DNA of 64,000 bases, taken from positions 2,259,950 through 2,323,949 of the forward strand of contig JAJEKV010000061.1 in assembly GCA_021234155.1 (NCBI GenBank). The letters are read 5' to 3'. The DNA comes from Isoetes taiwanensis (taxonomy: Eukaryota > Streptophyta > Lycopodiopsida > Isoetales > Isoetaceae). Position numbers and translations under genes: made by a program. Every line of letters starts with the position of its first letter. Positions within the stretch are counted from its first letter, which is position 1. A model generated the notes under the pieces. The model worked only from the letters and a program-made list of their open reading frames with translations, was not told the DNA's origin and searched no databases. This document shows, piece after piece, positions 14,717 to 24,988 of this stretch.

Positions 14717-16842
14717 GGACCACAGTAGGCTAAATTTCGTTCCTGCTTCTCTATTCCCCCTTCTCTGTTCTAAGATCAGTGGTTTCTCCATCAATTCTTC
14801 GTAGATTTGCCGAAAGCGCTTCTGTAGAGCTTATAGCAGAGGCTTTTAGCCCTTTTTCCACTTGGTTTCTTCATATCCGGCTATGTGCTTCACAGATACT
14901 TCCAGTTAGCAGGCCCATTATTCCGTTGCTTCTGCTTTTGGTTCTGTTCTAGAATAATTTTTGAGAGATCTGGCTTTGAGCTAAGCTTTGACAGATCCGG
15001 CTATGGCTTTGACAGATCCAGCTTTGACAGATCCGGCCATGGCTAAGCTTCGAGAACGGCTATGGCTATGGCTATGGCGGCGCTAGAGAATAGGATTAGA
15101 AGCTCATTATTGTCTTCGCTGAGCAGAATCGCCGAGCAGCATAGCCGAGCAGAGCAGAGACAGCCAAATAGCAGAGCAGAGCCGAGCAGAGCACTGGCAG
15201 AAGAGAATGTTTAGCAGTGCTATGGCGGCGCCGCCTGAAGATCAAGAACCAAGATTACATGTATGAAACTTACACGGTAATTACTAGAAATTTAGCCCTA
15301 CTAGTGGTTTACGGGAGATATTTCCACGTCACCCAAATACTCGTCCTAATCCATACTCGTCCTATTTCCACATTGGCTACCAATTATGGGATATATTTCC
15401 ACGTCACCTAAATACGCGTCCTAATCCTAGCCCTACATTCATGGAATATCCCTAGAGAAGATGTCTGAACTTGCAACCCCAACTGTCAAAGCAAAAAGAA
15501 GATGGGGTCAAACCCAATTTCCACGTCATCCAATGGTTTAGATCGTATTCCTAGGAGTCAATGCTGCACATAGTGATGGTTCATACGGAAGAACATGTTC
15601 TCACACCATACTGTTTACAGCCCGGGGGGTTCACCTCTTTTTTCCGTACAAAACATGTGCGTGGGCGATGAAGGGGTTTTTTTGAGTTTTTGAAGTACGT
15701 ATACTTAAGGCGTCTTCCACGTTTTGGCGCCGGAGGAGCTGTATTTCCACGGTTGGAGGAGCGGTTTTCCTGCAGGGGTATGCACTTAGAAATACGTTAA
15801 GGGGTTAGATGCTTTGCTGGTTGCCGGGGAGATAAGTTTAAGGGTCTTGGATTTCCGGAGGTATGCTTTTGATTTTTTTTTCCCGGTACAGTTTTCGTGG
15901 TAAGTTTTCAATCTCTACCAGGTTCTGGTGCAAAATCTATCTTCTTACAAATTTACCTTTTTGCTTGCTCTGCGTTGTGTTATTTAGGTGCGGTACAACG
16001 AGCAGACATCGAACCAGAGATGGTTCAGGAGGTTTTTTTTTGGGAATGTGGTTAGTGCTAATGTTGGCCGGCTCTCAATGAGACAGTGTCGCAACGCCGT
16101 TCTATTTTCTCTCGACCGTTCTATTTTTTTTTTCGAGGTTACCAACGCCGCACAAAGGCTTTGATCTACCTCGAGCCGCTTGCTCTTCACACCGATTGCC
16201 CACATTCTCGGGCGTTACCACTTACCGTGTTTAGTATTTTGTTGCCCGGCAATATCACTTGTGTGCCATTCAAGATAAACATTGATGGTTTCTCCACTTC
16301 AACTGTCTTATATGGAAGAGGACCAAGGAGTTGTAAACTAATGACACACTTATTGCCAAAGAAATGCTAGTAGAAATCGTAACATTGAGTACCTGTCAAT
16401 AGGAATGTTAATAGGCAGGTTGAATGGATAGCTTCTTTATTGCATCTTTTGTTTGAGGACCTTTAAGGATGGTGGAATTCCAGTAAGATATTGATGGGCA
16501 GGGGACTGGGGCAGAAACATGTTCTGCGAGTTGAAGGCAGGCATAAGTTGTGCAGATTGGGAACCATGATATAGTGAACAATTTTAAGAACTTGGGAGTG
16601 CAAATATGGATCAAGCGTGGGTATATTAATAATATACCACGGTTGCATGAATGTGCTAAAGATATCTGATTCTGCAGTTGGCATCCCTCCTTTAGCTACT
16701 GACCTATAACATCTCTAATCGATGCCAAAGCTTGGACCGAAAGTCCATCTTGTTGGGCGCTTTGACTTGTAATGAAAGCGGTATGCGGCGTTGTTTGTTA
16801 CCTTTGCATGTCTTGACTTGGTATTCCATTTCTGTTTATTAG
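14717..16842. other. No gene; short repeats and a dispersed motif
   Basis: 14990-15080 repeats GACAGATCCGGC and GGCTATGGCTAT units. 15120-15195 repeats AGCCGAGCAGAGC. A block at 15612-15640 (CCCGGGGGGTTCACCTCT) recurs inverted at 19729-19754, suggesting two copies of one unclassified element. I see no coding sequence with family resemblance. Confidence 0.5.
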
Positions 16843-18048
16843 GGGAATCGGAAGAAGAATATTCAACAAGATTAGCAGCCAACTTAGAGAAATTGATTTT
16901 GAAGGAGGGGCCTGACACGGTAATAGAGACATGCATTTACTTTTTGTGGGGGAGTAATTGTTGCTTGTTTATAGGTGTTGGAGGTGTAGTTACATTTAAT
17001 TTGGTAGCCATTGCTATGTCTCTCCTACAGGTAGCTGCATTTATTGCCGAACATGTAATGGGTGCTGGTGGCGTGATTCCTCCTCCATCTACATATTTCG
17101 ACAAGGTAGACAAAAATTCTATTGATGACTGGACCTTTTTATGATGTTGTTGGGACTTTGTGTGCATTTATCAGAGACATCTAGGTACTGATTGGATGCA
17201 AAGGTGGAGGGTATTCTGATCACTGGTTTTAACTTAAATCTAAATTTTGTGAGATTTGGATATAGACATTTAGACAAGTGGGAGCCCGAAAGACTTGAGT
17301 TGACATTAAAGATTTAAGTTGGATCTTTTAAGTTTTATAATGATCTCGGATCTAGAAAACATAAATGAAAGGTGTGATTTTAAGAAAGGTGTGATTTTAT
17401 CTGGGGTAATAGATGGGGCAAAAGGATTTTGTTCCTAACAATCTCTTCCTAGGAATAAAGGAGCACAGCAGGCCAATGCTTAGCAGACGATTATCTTAGT
17501 TTTGCAGATCACATGGGAGGTGAATGTTTGAAGGAGCCAATATGTGTAGTATGCATAGATTAGGCGCATCAAGCTGCACCTGTTATAAAAGAGAAACTTT
17601 CTACTTACAATAAGCTTCTTTCTGATTCTTCCATGTGATAGTTTATTTTCTCTTTGAGCTTGAGATCTGCATATATGTTGCATCTGGAAAGGGTTCTGTT
17701 CTCCCTGCCTGCAGTTAGAGACAGCTTCCAAAGTTTCAAATGAATGATGGGCAAACTGCCACTTTTCTGGCATCTCTGGTTTATTGTCAACTCTTTAGCA
17801 TCTTGGCCTTTCTTCATAAGCCTGGTAATAAGTCTGATAGTCTTCAAGTTGTAACAAAACTTATCCAAACATGATAGTGGTGGTGATGCATTGTGTGAAT
17901 AAAACTTGCTTAGAGACATAAATCAGTGAAATACCTTGTTGGATCCTTTATTCTGTTGAATTTCCTGATAGCTATTCCATTTTTGTACAGGTACAAGTGG
18001 TCCTCAAACGATATGATGTACTTTTTATTGTTGACGAGGCAAGAAGTT
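16843..18048 (+). pseudogene. GABA transaminase gene fragment (three exons)
   Basis: Three splice-bounded exons match the middle of plant 4-aminobutyrate:pyruvate transaminase, a mitochondrial class III aminotransferase of the GABA shunt. 16843-16919 encodes [20 protein letters not shown]. 17031-17105 encodes [20 protein letters not shown]. An exon starting at 17991 encodes VQVVLKRYDVLFIVDEA, where homology stops just after the PLP-site Asp; the following residues (RSSATNSGYVQI, stop) do not fit. Phases of the three exons agree. AEPVMG has become AEHVMG. The N-terminal third and the PLP-lysine half are absent. This is a truncated remnant joined to TGD4 sequence within about 70 bp. Confidence 0.85.
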
Positions 18049-18115
18049 CTGCAACTAATTCAGGTTATGTACAAATTTAGGGAGGAACATGGATATCAAT
18101 GTGCAAGCTACACAG

Positions 18116-18622
18116 TCGCTTGATGCAAACACTGCAGGTTTCTATGAGCAGACGGTTGCAGCCGACATATTTGCCTCAGCAGGCATTACAGCACAAGTTG
18201 GCCGCTTCCAAAGGTTCCTGTTAGACCATACAAAAGTTGTTGCTCGTATTGACTTGGGAAGAGCATCTGCCCTTACATCTGCATTGAGTTCAAGCTTTTC
18301 ATTATCAAACCATACACATGACAGTGCAACAGTAGCTATGAGCCTTAAGCAGCAGGTGTGACTATTAAGGCCATAGGTATGGTTATTTTTTGAGTAATTG
18401 GGGTGCTGATTGTATTTGTCTCAGGTGATTGGGCCATTTTGTGCTCGGCTTGATTCAAGATTTGCATTGGATGCCTCACTTTGGAGAACGTGGTCAAATT
18501 TGCAAGAAATAACATATGGATTTGACTGCTCGTTAGAGTCACTAGGTGCTGCTAAACTAGTAGCCTGGTATTCACCAACAAGAGGAGAAGGTATGGTAGA
18601 GATTCGGCTTTTAGAGAGGTGA
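18116..18622 (+). pseudogene. TGD4-like C-terminal fragment (two exons)
   Basis: Exons 18116-18355 and 18425-18622 join in phase 0 and encode 145 residues plus a stop: SLDANTAGFYEQTVAADIFA, GITAQVGRFQRFLLDHTKV, KQQVIGPFCARLDSRFALD, and a final SAKLVAWYSPTRKEG-like segment reading GAAKLVAWYSPTRGEGMVEI. This corresponds to the C-terminal beta-barrel half of TRIGALACTOSYLDIACYLGLYCEROL 4, an outer chloroplast envelope protein for ER-to-plastid lipid transfer. The barrel-closing C-terminus is preserved and free of stops, so it may have been functional recently. The N-terminal half is not found upstream; GABA-T exons occupy that position. It could alternatively be the 3' end of a chimeric transcript. 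Confidence 0.78.
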
Positions 18623-18878
18623 TTGTTATTATTCATTGTTTTTCTTGGCAGCCACATGGTTGGCTCATTATTTTGTTGAATTTTACATTTATGATTCAAA
18701 GCATATGATGTAAAAGACAAAGGTTAGAGTGGACAAAGAATGATACATTTTGTGGGAACCTGCCTCTGGCTTATTTCATACTTGTACTTGTGGAAATCAT
18801 AATGACAATTTGAACATGCTTTTGGAGAGAAACTGCGCCCATGCAACTACATATGTCTAGGGGGAGTCACAAGGTCTT

Positions 18879-19192
18879 GGTGCAACGGTTAAGCTTGTTT
18901 TTTTTTGGGGCAAGCAAAGGAGCTGGTCACTCTAAACGAGGTGCCAGTCACATAAAGGATTGCCCTTAAATGTTTGTGAAAAAGATAGGTAAAAGTGAAA
19001 GGATAAAAAGAAAAAAATTCATTAGAACTAGTAAGGGGTGCAACGGTTAAGCCTGTTTTTTTTGGGGCAAGCAAAGGAGCTGGTCGCTCCAAACGAGGTG
19101 CTGTCACATAAAGGATTGCCCTTAAATGTTTGTAAAAAAGATAGGTAAAAGTGAAAGGATTAAAAAAAAAATCCATTAGAACTAAGAGGGAC
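18879..19192. repeat. Tandem duplication, 159-bp period
   Basis: Two copies starting with GGTGCAACGGTTAAG (18879 and 19038) share T-run, GGGGCAAGCAAAGGAGCTGG, AAAGGATTGCCCTTAAATG and an A-rich end. The head resembles the A-box of tRNA-derived SINEs and the A-rich tail fits, but no clear B-box is visible, so SINE identity is only a possibility. Confidence 0.8.
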
Positions 19193-20351
19193 CATTGAAC
19201 TATTGAACCCTAAACCTTGAGTTAAACTATTGCCTTGAATTTTAAGCATGTTTGGGTCAAGCATAGAATACTTAGAAGTTAATTGGGAGTAGATAATATA
19301 AAAACATTGATCTTATGGAACATATGCCTATAGTTCTTAGCCTTCATGTCAAGGAGCTCTACAGTCCTCTAGTCCTATGCAACCACTCTACAGGCACAAA
19401 AGAAATCCCAGATGTGCAATTTGGCTGAACTCAAGTTCAACTAATATGAATTTAGCATTGGTATGCAACCAACCTTGTGGAGCTTGCAAAATTTGGAGGT
19501 TGAATGTAAATGTAAGGTAGAGGATAGGCTACATTAGTGATATACTTGACGTAAAAATACGGTTAAGGGTAGGGTCAATGGGGATTGGACTAGGCGTAAA
19601 AGTATGGAATCAGGTATTATTTTTCACCAACACCAAACTGTATACATAGGGGTTTCTATGGGGGGCGAGCCGTATACGGAGGGGTTTCTCCCTACCCCTG
19701 GAACGCACATGCCATATCCCCTTTACATAGAGGTGAACCCCCCGGGGTTTACAGCAACAAACAACTCCAAAGGAAAGCATTGAACATCCCGGCCCATTAT
19801 GACAGCATATTGGCCTCTCACACAGCAGAGGGGCTGCAGCAACATTGACCACAGGAACATCGCAACAGACATTGCTCCCCAATGGAAGCTCCAACAAAAC
19901 ATCCTCCTCCATACACACAGCAAGATAAAAAATGCTGAACTGAAATGTAAGAGGAAGAAGCATGTGGACTTGAACCCCACCGACATGAGTCGGTCCCATG
20001 ATGCTTCACCTGACATAATAGAAGGTCCCAAAGGACCATCCATTATGCCAGGGGGCTAATCCTATGCAAGTGCTCAACCCCACAAACGCGAATGCAAGCT
20101 CCCTACACTTAAAAGTTTTTCATTTTCTTCTTATTGAATTCATGCAGTACATAAACACAAACCATGCTCCATTCATGCGATGTTGTGCAACTACCAGAAA
20201 GAACAAAACAAAGAGAATTAACTACAATCACATAGTCCAAGAGTCCAATCAATTGGTAGTGATGTTCAATGCCTGTGCATGCCTCCTTGCCAACCTGTCA
20301 TTTCCCTGTGCAATTGTTAAGAGGAGAATGTAGTGCATGAGGCCTTCCATG
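19193..20351. other. Intergenic with one dispersed repeat
   Basis: 19620-19760 contains a GC-rich block inverted relative to 15612-15640 and a local imperfect palindrome (GGGGTTTCTATGGGG... GGGGTTTCTCCCTACCCC). Nothing else is recognised. Confidence 0.45.
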
Positions 20352-20828
20352 CTAGAGTGACAACCTGACAATGTGCCTCAACTCCCGCAGCAGCAACGCC
20401 CTTGTCAAGTTCATGTGACATCTCAATGCTTGCCTCTCCTTTGCCGACACCGCGACTTCATCCCATTCCATGCTTTCAATGGTCTCCTCCAGCTCGTGAA
20501 ACAGACGCCCCAACTGCATCTGAAGCAGACGCACCAATGCCGCAATAGTTTTTGCAAGAGTGTTTATATTGACGACACTGGTGAGCAGTTCAGATGCCAC
20601 ATGCACACGCTCTGCCTAAGCAGATGCCACATGAGGATGTGGGAGGCCATTGGAAATGAGGTTCTCCACAGAAGGGAGCTCAGGGAGTCGAGGCTCAGCT
20701 GGTCTGTCAGGAGGGGCAGAGGACTCCACGACCTCATGCTGCCCATTCTCCACAGGGGCCACAGAAGGCATTGGCACAGGCATCTCCTTGCATGGGCAGG
20801 ACTTCATTCTTGTTAGTCTCGCAAGCAA
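20352..20828 (-). pseudogene. Unidentified 158-codon reading frame with one stop
   Basis: On minus, a single frame is open from 20828 to 20352 apart from one TAG near 20614-20616. The first part is proline/acid-rich (VAPVENGQHEVVESSAPPDR). The second is helical and leucine-rich (NTLAKTIAALVRLLQMQLGR, LFHELEETIESMEWDEVAV). Composition is protein-like, and codon use differs from the flanks in being GC-richer. I do not recognise the family. It may be a fragment of a retroelement gag or a captured host exon. Degenerate tRNA-like units follow immediately. Confidence 0.35.
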
Positions 20829-20898
20829 TGAATAAGAACACTAAGTACGAACAAAATACAAGGAAATGCACATGCCATCAGTTCACAACCATTATAGG

Positions 20899-20971
20899 CG
20901 ACTTCACCAGGGATTGAACCAGGAATCTCCAATTTCATAAACTGGCGCCTTATCCATTGGGCCATGAAGTC
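20899..20971 (-). tRNA. tRNA-Arg(ACG)-like sequence with altered anticodon
   Basis: Seventy-three nucleotides on minus fold as a cloverleaf: acceptor GACTTCA with TGAAGTC, D-arm with GGCCCAATGGATAAGGC (A-box), anticodon stem CCAGT/ATTGG, T-arm with GGTTCAATCCC (B-box). The layout and D-arm match plant tRNA-Arg(ACG), but the anticodon reads ATG, as a C-to-T change of ACG would give. It may be a retired or reprogrammed copy rather than a working tRNA, and no CCA is encoded. Confidence 0.55.
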
Positions 20972-20996
20972 GAAAACTCATAGTAGTTTAGAAAGG

Positions 20997-21352
20997 CCGG
21001 CTCTTTATCCATTGGACCATGGTGTCGAATTCATCAGGAGTTGAACCTGGATCCAGGTATGAAGATCGACGCCTTATCCATTGGATCATGAGGTAAAAGG
21101 ATCATAATAGTTCAAAGGTTCATGGCTAAGTTGCACCCCTTATCCATTGGAGGATGAAGTCCAGGTCAAATAATAGTTGCTTGAGAGGTATTTTGAAATG
21201 CATGCGCTTCGTATTGTAGGCGACTTTACTAGGGGTTGAATCTGGAATTTCCGGGTTTCGTAGACCGACACCTTATCCATTGGACTATGGTGTCAACTTC
21301 ATCAGTGCTTGAATATGGATCCAGTTCCAAAGATTGACACCTTATCAATTGT
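20997..21352 (-). repeat. Cluster of degenerate tRNA-Arg-like units
   Basis: At least five further units share TTATCCATTGGA (the complement of the A-box) at about 21009, 21081, 21139, 21272 and, diverged, 21340. Several also retain the T-arm complement (TCAGGAGTTGAACCTGGAT near 21032; TAGGGGTTGAATCTGGAAT near 21229). Units are 40-80 bp and all on minus. They look like tandem copies of the 20899-20971 sequence in progressive decay. Confidence 0.65.
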
Positions 21353-21586
21353 TTAGCTTTGGCGGAGCCTTTTGTTGAGTTAATAGTCTTAACAAATGGT
21401 TGGCCATGTGTGTGTGGGGCATATGCTATCTGAAGAAAAATGAGCTACAAATAGTCATGACATATTAGCATATTCTGAAGAGAAAAGCATATAGAGCTAC
21501 AAATAGTCATGACATATTAGCATATTCTGAAGAGAAAAGCATATATCAATTCATGTGAGTCCAGAAGCTTGCGCTTGTCTGAATAG
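21340..21586. repeat. Block Y, copy 1
   Basis: Sequence around TTAGCTTTGGCGGAGCCTTT and GTGTGTGGGGCATATGCTAT recurs at 36340-36490 and 37950-38160. An internal 60-bp tandem duplication (GAGCTACAAATAGTCATGAC) lies at about 21440-21545. The block is cut at 21587 by the solo LTR and resumes as block Z at 24099. Confidence 0.8.
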
Positions 21587-21587
21587 A

Positions 21588-24098
21588 TGTGTAACGGACC
21601 TAGGATGTTGAGGTACATTGTGGAATTATTTTATTAAAGGATGAAAAGAAATAATAATTAAAATATCATGCATGCAGAGTTAATACGTCGTATATGTAGA
21701 AATTATACGGACAGAATACTGGTGGCTAAAAATAAATATAAGTTCAGAGAAAAGCATTTGGAAAAAGATAGATTGCAGAGGGATTGCTGAAGGAGCGAAT
21801 CGCGTGCAGAGCTCTGGGAGCGTGTTGGAGTGCAGAAGAAGCAACAAGCGGGATTCCAGGTGGGGATCAAGCCTTACACCTGGGGTTTTGGTGCTTGATT
21901 AAGTTGTGATTTGAGTAGAGTGATGGTTGTTCTTGTTACATAAGTTGGAATTTATTCATGTCTTATCTTGAGCTGGGATAGTAAGACTGCATGTTTATGA
22001 ACTCTTTATTTGAAGCCATTCTATGTCTTTGAATTAGGGAAGTTCTTGAGCTCAGATACAATTTATTAGATTCAACTAATATGGAAATGAGCGGAAACAT
22101 CATAGGAAATGAGAATTGAGCAGAATAATTTTATAAGAGTGAAGAACTGCCAAGGGGATGACAATATGCAGAAAAGCATGGGATTTTTGTTGGTATCTGA
22201 ATGCTTAAAAAATTAAGGAACAAACCTGGAATGGGGCCGATTTGGAGCCTGGGATGGCCGATTTGATTCTGTTTATTTTTTTATTTGATCTAAAAAGTTG
22301 GATTTAGAATGATAAGGATGGAATTGGGGAGTAAAAGCTTGCCTTCTTAACTCCGTTTCCATGCCAAGAACATGCTTAGAATCAAATGTTTCGGACCCCA
22401 AGCAGATCGATTCCAGCAGAAAACACCTGTAGAGGAAGATTTGGGCAGGTTAGGATCAGATTGATGCCAGATCCGGCAGTTGCTGGTCGGATTTCTGTCA
22501 AGAAGAAAATCAGTTAGAATCCTCTTCTTCAGTCACAAACAGTAAGATTTGGCCTGGAAATCCCTGTAAAAGCCAGATTCGGCTGGACCCAAGAGCTTTT
22601 GGTGTGGATTCGATGGCCTGGAGGCCAAATCCAACGAATGTTAGGGTTAGGTTTTAAGAGAAATGTTAACAATTAGTTAATTGTTAGTAAAGTAGCAATA
22701 CAATAGGTTAAATAGGTTAAAGCTAAGGTTTTAAGTTAAAATTACAATAGTATAAGGGTTAGTTGGAGCAAGGAGTTTGGCTCGAGATATATTAAAAAAA
22801 TTAAGGCCTAAGTTAATAAGGGGTTATGCTAATGGTTGCAAGTTATCTATAATTACGATATGGTGTAATCTAACAATATGGTGTAATCTAGCTAAATATT
22901 AAAAACCTTTGGAATTAGTTTAAAGAGGGGCAAAATACAAAGCACATATGTTATGTACGGAGGAAGTTGGTGATGGAAGCATAACGATATTCAAATGCTA
23001 TAGGTTAAACATTGTTAAAGTTTTAAATGTAGATATTAACCTTGAGTTAGTAAATCTTGTTAAGGTGTAGACATTTTTATCTTTATTTAATGGTGATAGC
23101 TGCATATTGCATGATTGAGGTTATTATAATTACTGAGTTATGGTTGGGCTTTCTCTTGCTATATGAAGTGTATATTATGGAATTACTGGATGTAAGCTTG
23201 TTAAGGCATGGGGGCATGATGGTGAATTGTATGTAATTGTCTATGGTGAAATTCTTTGATATAGACCTCTGGGGCCGGAGTCTAGGTGCGATGGTCTAGA
23301 CTCACGGTTTTGCACAGTGCTATGTAAATGGTATTATCTGAACATCGGGCGTTGGTACCGTATGGTACAACGCATCATGCAATAAGTGGTCCTCCAATCT
23401 TTGACGCCTTGCGGGATGGATGTGTACACACGTGGTTACCCCGCCTCTATGTCACTGGCCTGATCAGCCGAGTTGACCTTGCTCAGACCCAGAGGAATAT
23501 TGGTTGCAATGTTGATGCTATGGTTGCTTGGCTAGTGTATATGTGTTTTTTTAATGTTGGAATCAAGTTGCAATGGTTGTGCTTAGTATAATTATGCATT
23601 GTGATTATGCTGGTTGGACTAGTAACTTGGATTGCAGGGGCGAGGTTACGGTAAGGCTAAGTTATTGTTCTAAGTTAATGCTTGTGGTAATTGATGCTTG
23701 ATATATTCTAAATCCCCGATCCCCACTTAGTCCGTGTTTCTAACCCCGTGGTTAATGGTGTAAGCAGAGGTGCGAGATGCTCCAGAAAGTAGCCAAGCTT
23801 CGGAAAGGCGAGAGTAGAAGTGTGTGGATTGCTAGACAATATATTTGATTAATATAACCATTATTATTATGGATCGGCTTAAACTATAATTATTTGTAAA
23901 CTTTGGTTGTTGTGTGGGATTTTTGCCAAGCAATGGCAAGTATAGAATTTTTGGGACCTTAGAGCATGTATAAAGATTAAATTCTTTACCTAAGTATGCT
24001 TGTATCAATTTCTTGAGTTGCAAAGGTTAAGTAGATCCAACGGTAGAGATCGATGGGATCTCCAGTTACCGAGAGGTTAACTGGCCAGGCCCGTCACA
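21588..24098. mobile_element. Solo LTR, about 2.5 kb
   Basis: It starts TGTAACGGACC and ends GGCCCGTCACA, a near-complementary terminal pair typical of plant LTRs, especially long Del/Tekay-type chromovirus LTRs. No internal coding region or second LTR is seen. The homologous stretch near 38155-38165 lacks it: GAATAGATTCTATGC there versus GAATAGAT and TTCTATGC on the two sides here, giving an empty site. A clean target duplication could not be assigned. Its interior is AT-rich with no ORF of note. Confidence 0.75.
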
Positions 24099-24471
24099 TT
24101 CTATGCTTGTATTCTTGTGATATTTTGTCCCTTTACTACTGCATATCTTTGCCCCTCTAATACTGCAAGTCCTCACTCGAATATCGCTCCAAAATTGTTA
24201 ATCTTTTTCCACCGCAAAATTATTATTTGATTTATTGTATATAATAGGAGGCAATCGGGTTTGTCAATGAAGTATTGGACTACCTTCGATGGCTGCAACA
24301 ATGATCTTGCAAAGACTCGAGCAGGCGCAAATGGTAAGCTCGGCCCTATGAGTTCAATTCTTATTATTGTTGAGCCTTGGATCATACAAGAGTTATATAC
24401 AAATAATTAGAACTCATATTTCTATTAGCCTACTTTATTCATCAGTTATGAGCATCTACTCTATGGGAGCA
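24099..24471. repeat. Block Z, copy 1 (non-coding part)
   Basis: Runs parallel to 38165-38530 with high similarity (TTCTATGCTTGTATTCTTGT, TGCAAGTCCTCACTCGAATA). It leads directly into the oxidoreductase remnant, so the duplication includes gene sequence. Confidence 0.8.
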
Positions 24472-24988
24472 TTACCACCTGCCTGGGGCTCTACCAATTT
24501 CTAAACATGAAAATGCTGCTACCACGTCTATGAAGCTAAAAGGTCCCTTGGAGTCAATAACATGCACTACTTTACCACTCTCCAAGTAAGGCACTAGCAT
24601 AGACAATTTACCACCATTTACAGTTATGAACCCCGGAGGACTTGCGGGGCCAGTAAAAATCATTCCTACTCCTCCTTCTTTAACTACATTCATACTTTTC
24701 AAAAATTCCCTTGAAATTGTAGAATACCACATGAGAAAATGTTAGTTATGATAGAAAGGACAAGAAAATAGTACCCATTTATGAAATACCCGGTGTAGGT
24801 TCCAAAAGTGGACAACTGTAGCATGTTATGCCCTTACTCACATCTTTGCCTATTTCAATTATCACACCCCTAACATTATAGCCTGGAATAGTCTGAATGA
24901 AGGAGAAATTCAAACTTTGCCACTTGAAGTCCAAGTTGAAATCCATATACTGGCAGCCTTTGAGCCTACAATGATGTTCGTTCAACAT
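24472..24988 (-). pseudogene. MDR alkenal/quinone oxidoreductase fragment, copy 1
   Basis: Minus-strand exons of a zinc-free medium-chain dehydrogenase/reductase of the plant 2-alkenal/quinone oxidoreductase group, which reduces reactive carbonyls with NADPH. 24779-24988 encodes the N-terminal GroES-like part (TIPGYNVRGVIIEIGKDVSK). 24472-24732 encodes the C-terminus (KVVHVIDSKGPFSFIDVVAA, FSCLEIGRAPG). The Rossmann-fold exon between them is missing, so the copy is a deletion product. Compare 38500-38998, which retains the Rossmann exon but not the N-terminal one. Confidence 0.78.

Noticed and set aside
14340-14804. Overlapping ORFs on both strands across the palindrome
   Set aside because: They mirror each other because of the inverted repeat; no family resemblance or codon bias.
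20899-21352. CRISPR-like array of repeats
   Set aside because: Plant nuclear context; the repeated unit is a tRNA A-box/T-arm pattern with variable lengths and no unique uniform spacers.
24099-24471. TSD of the solo LTR as a clean 5-bp repeat
   Set aside because: Flanks AGATG and TTCTA do not match; mutation or deletion at the left edge is possible, so no TSD is claimed.
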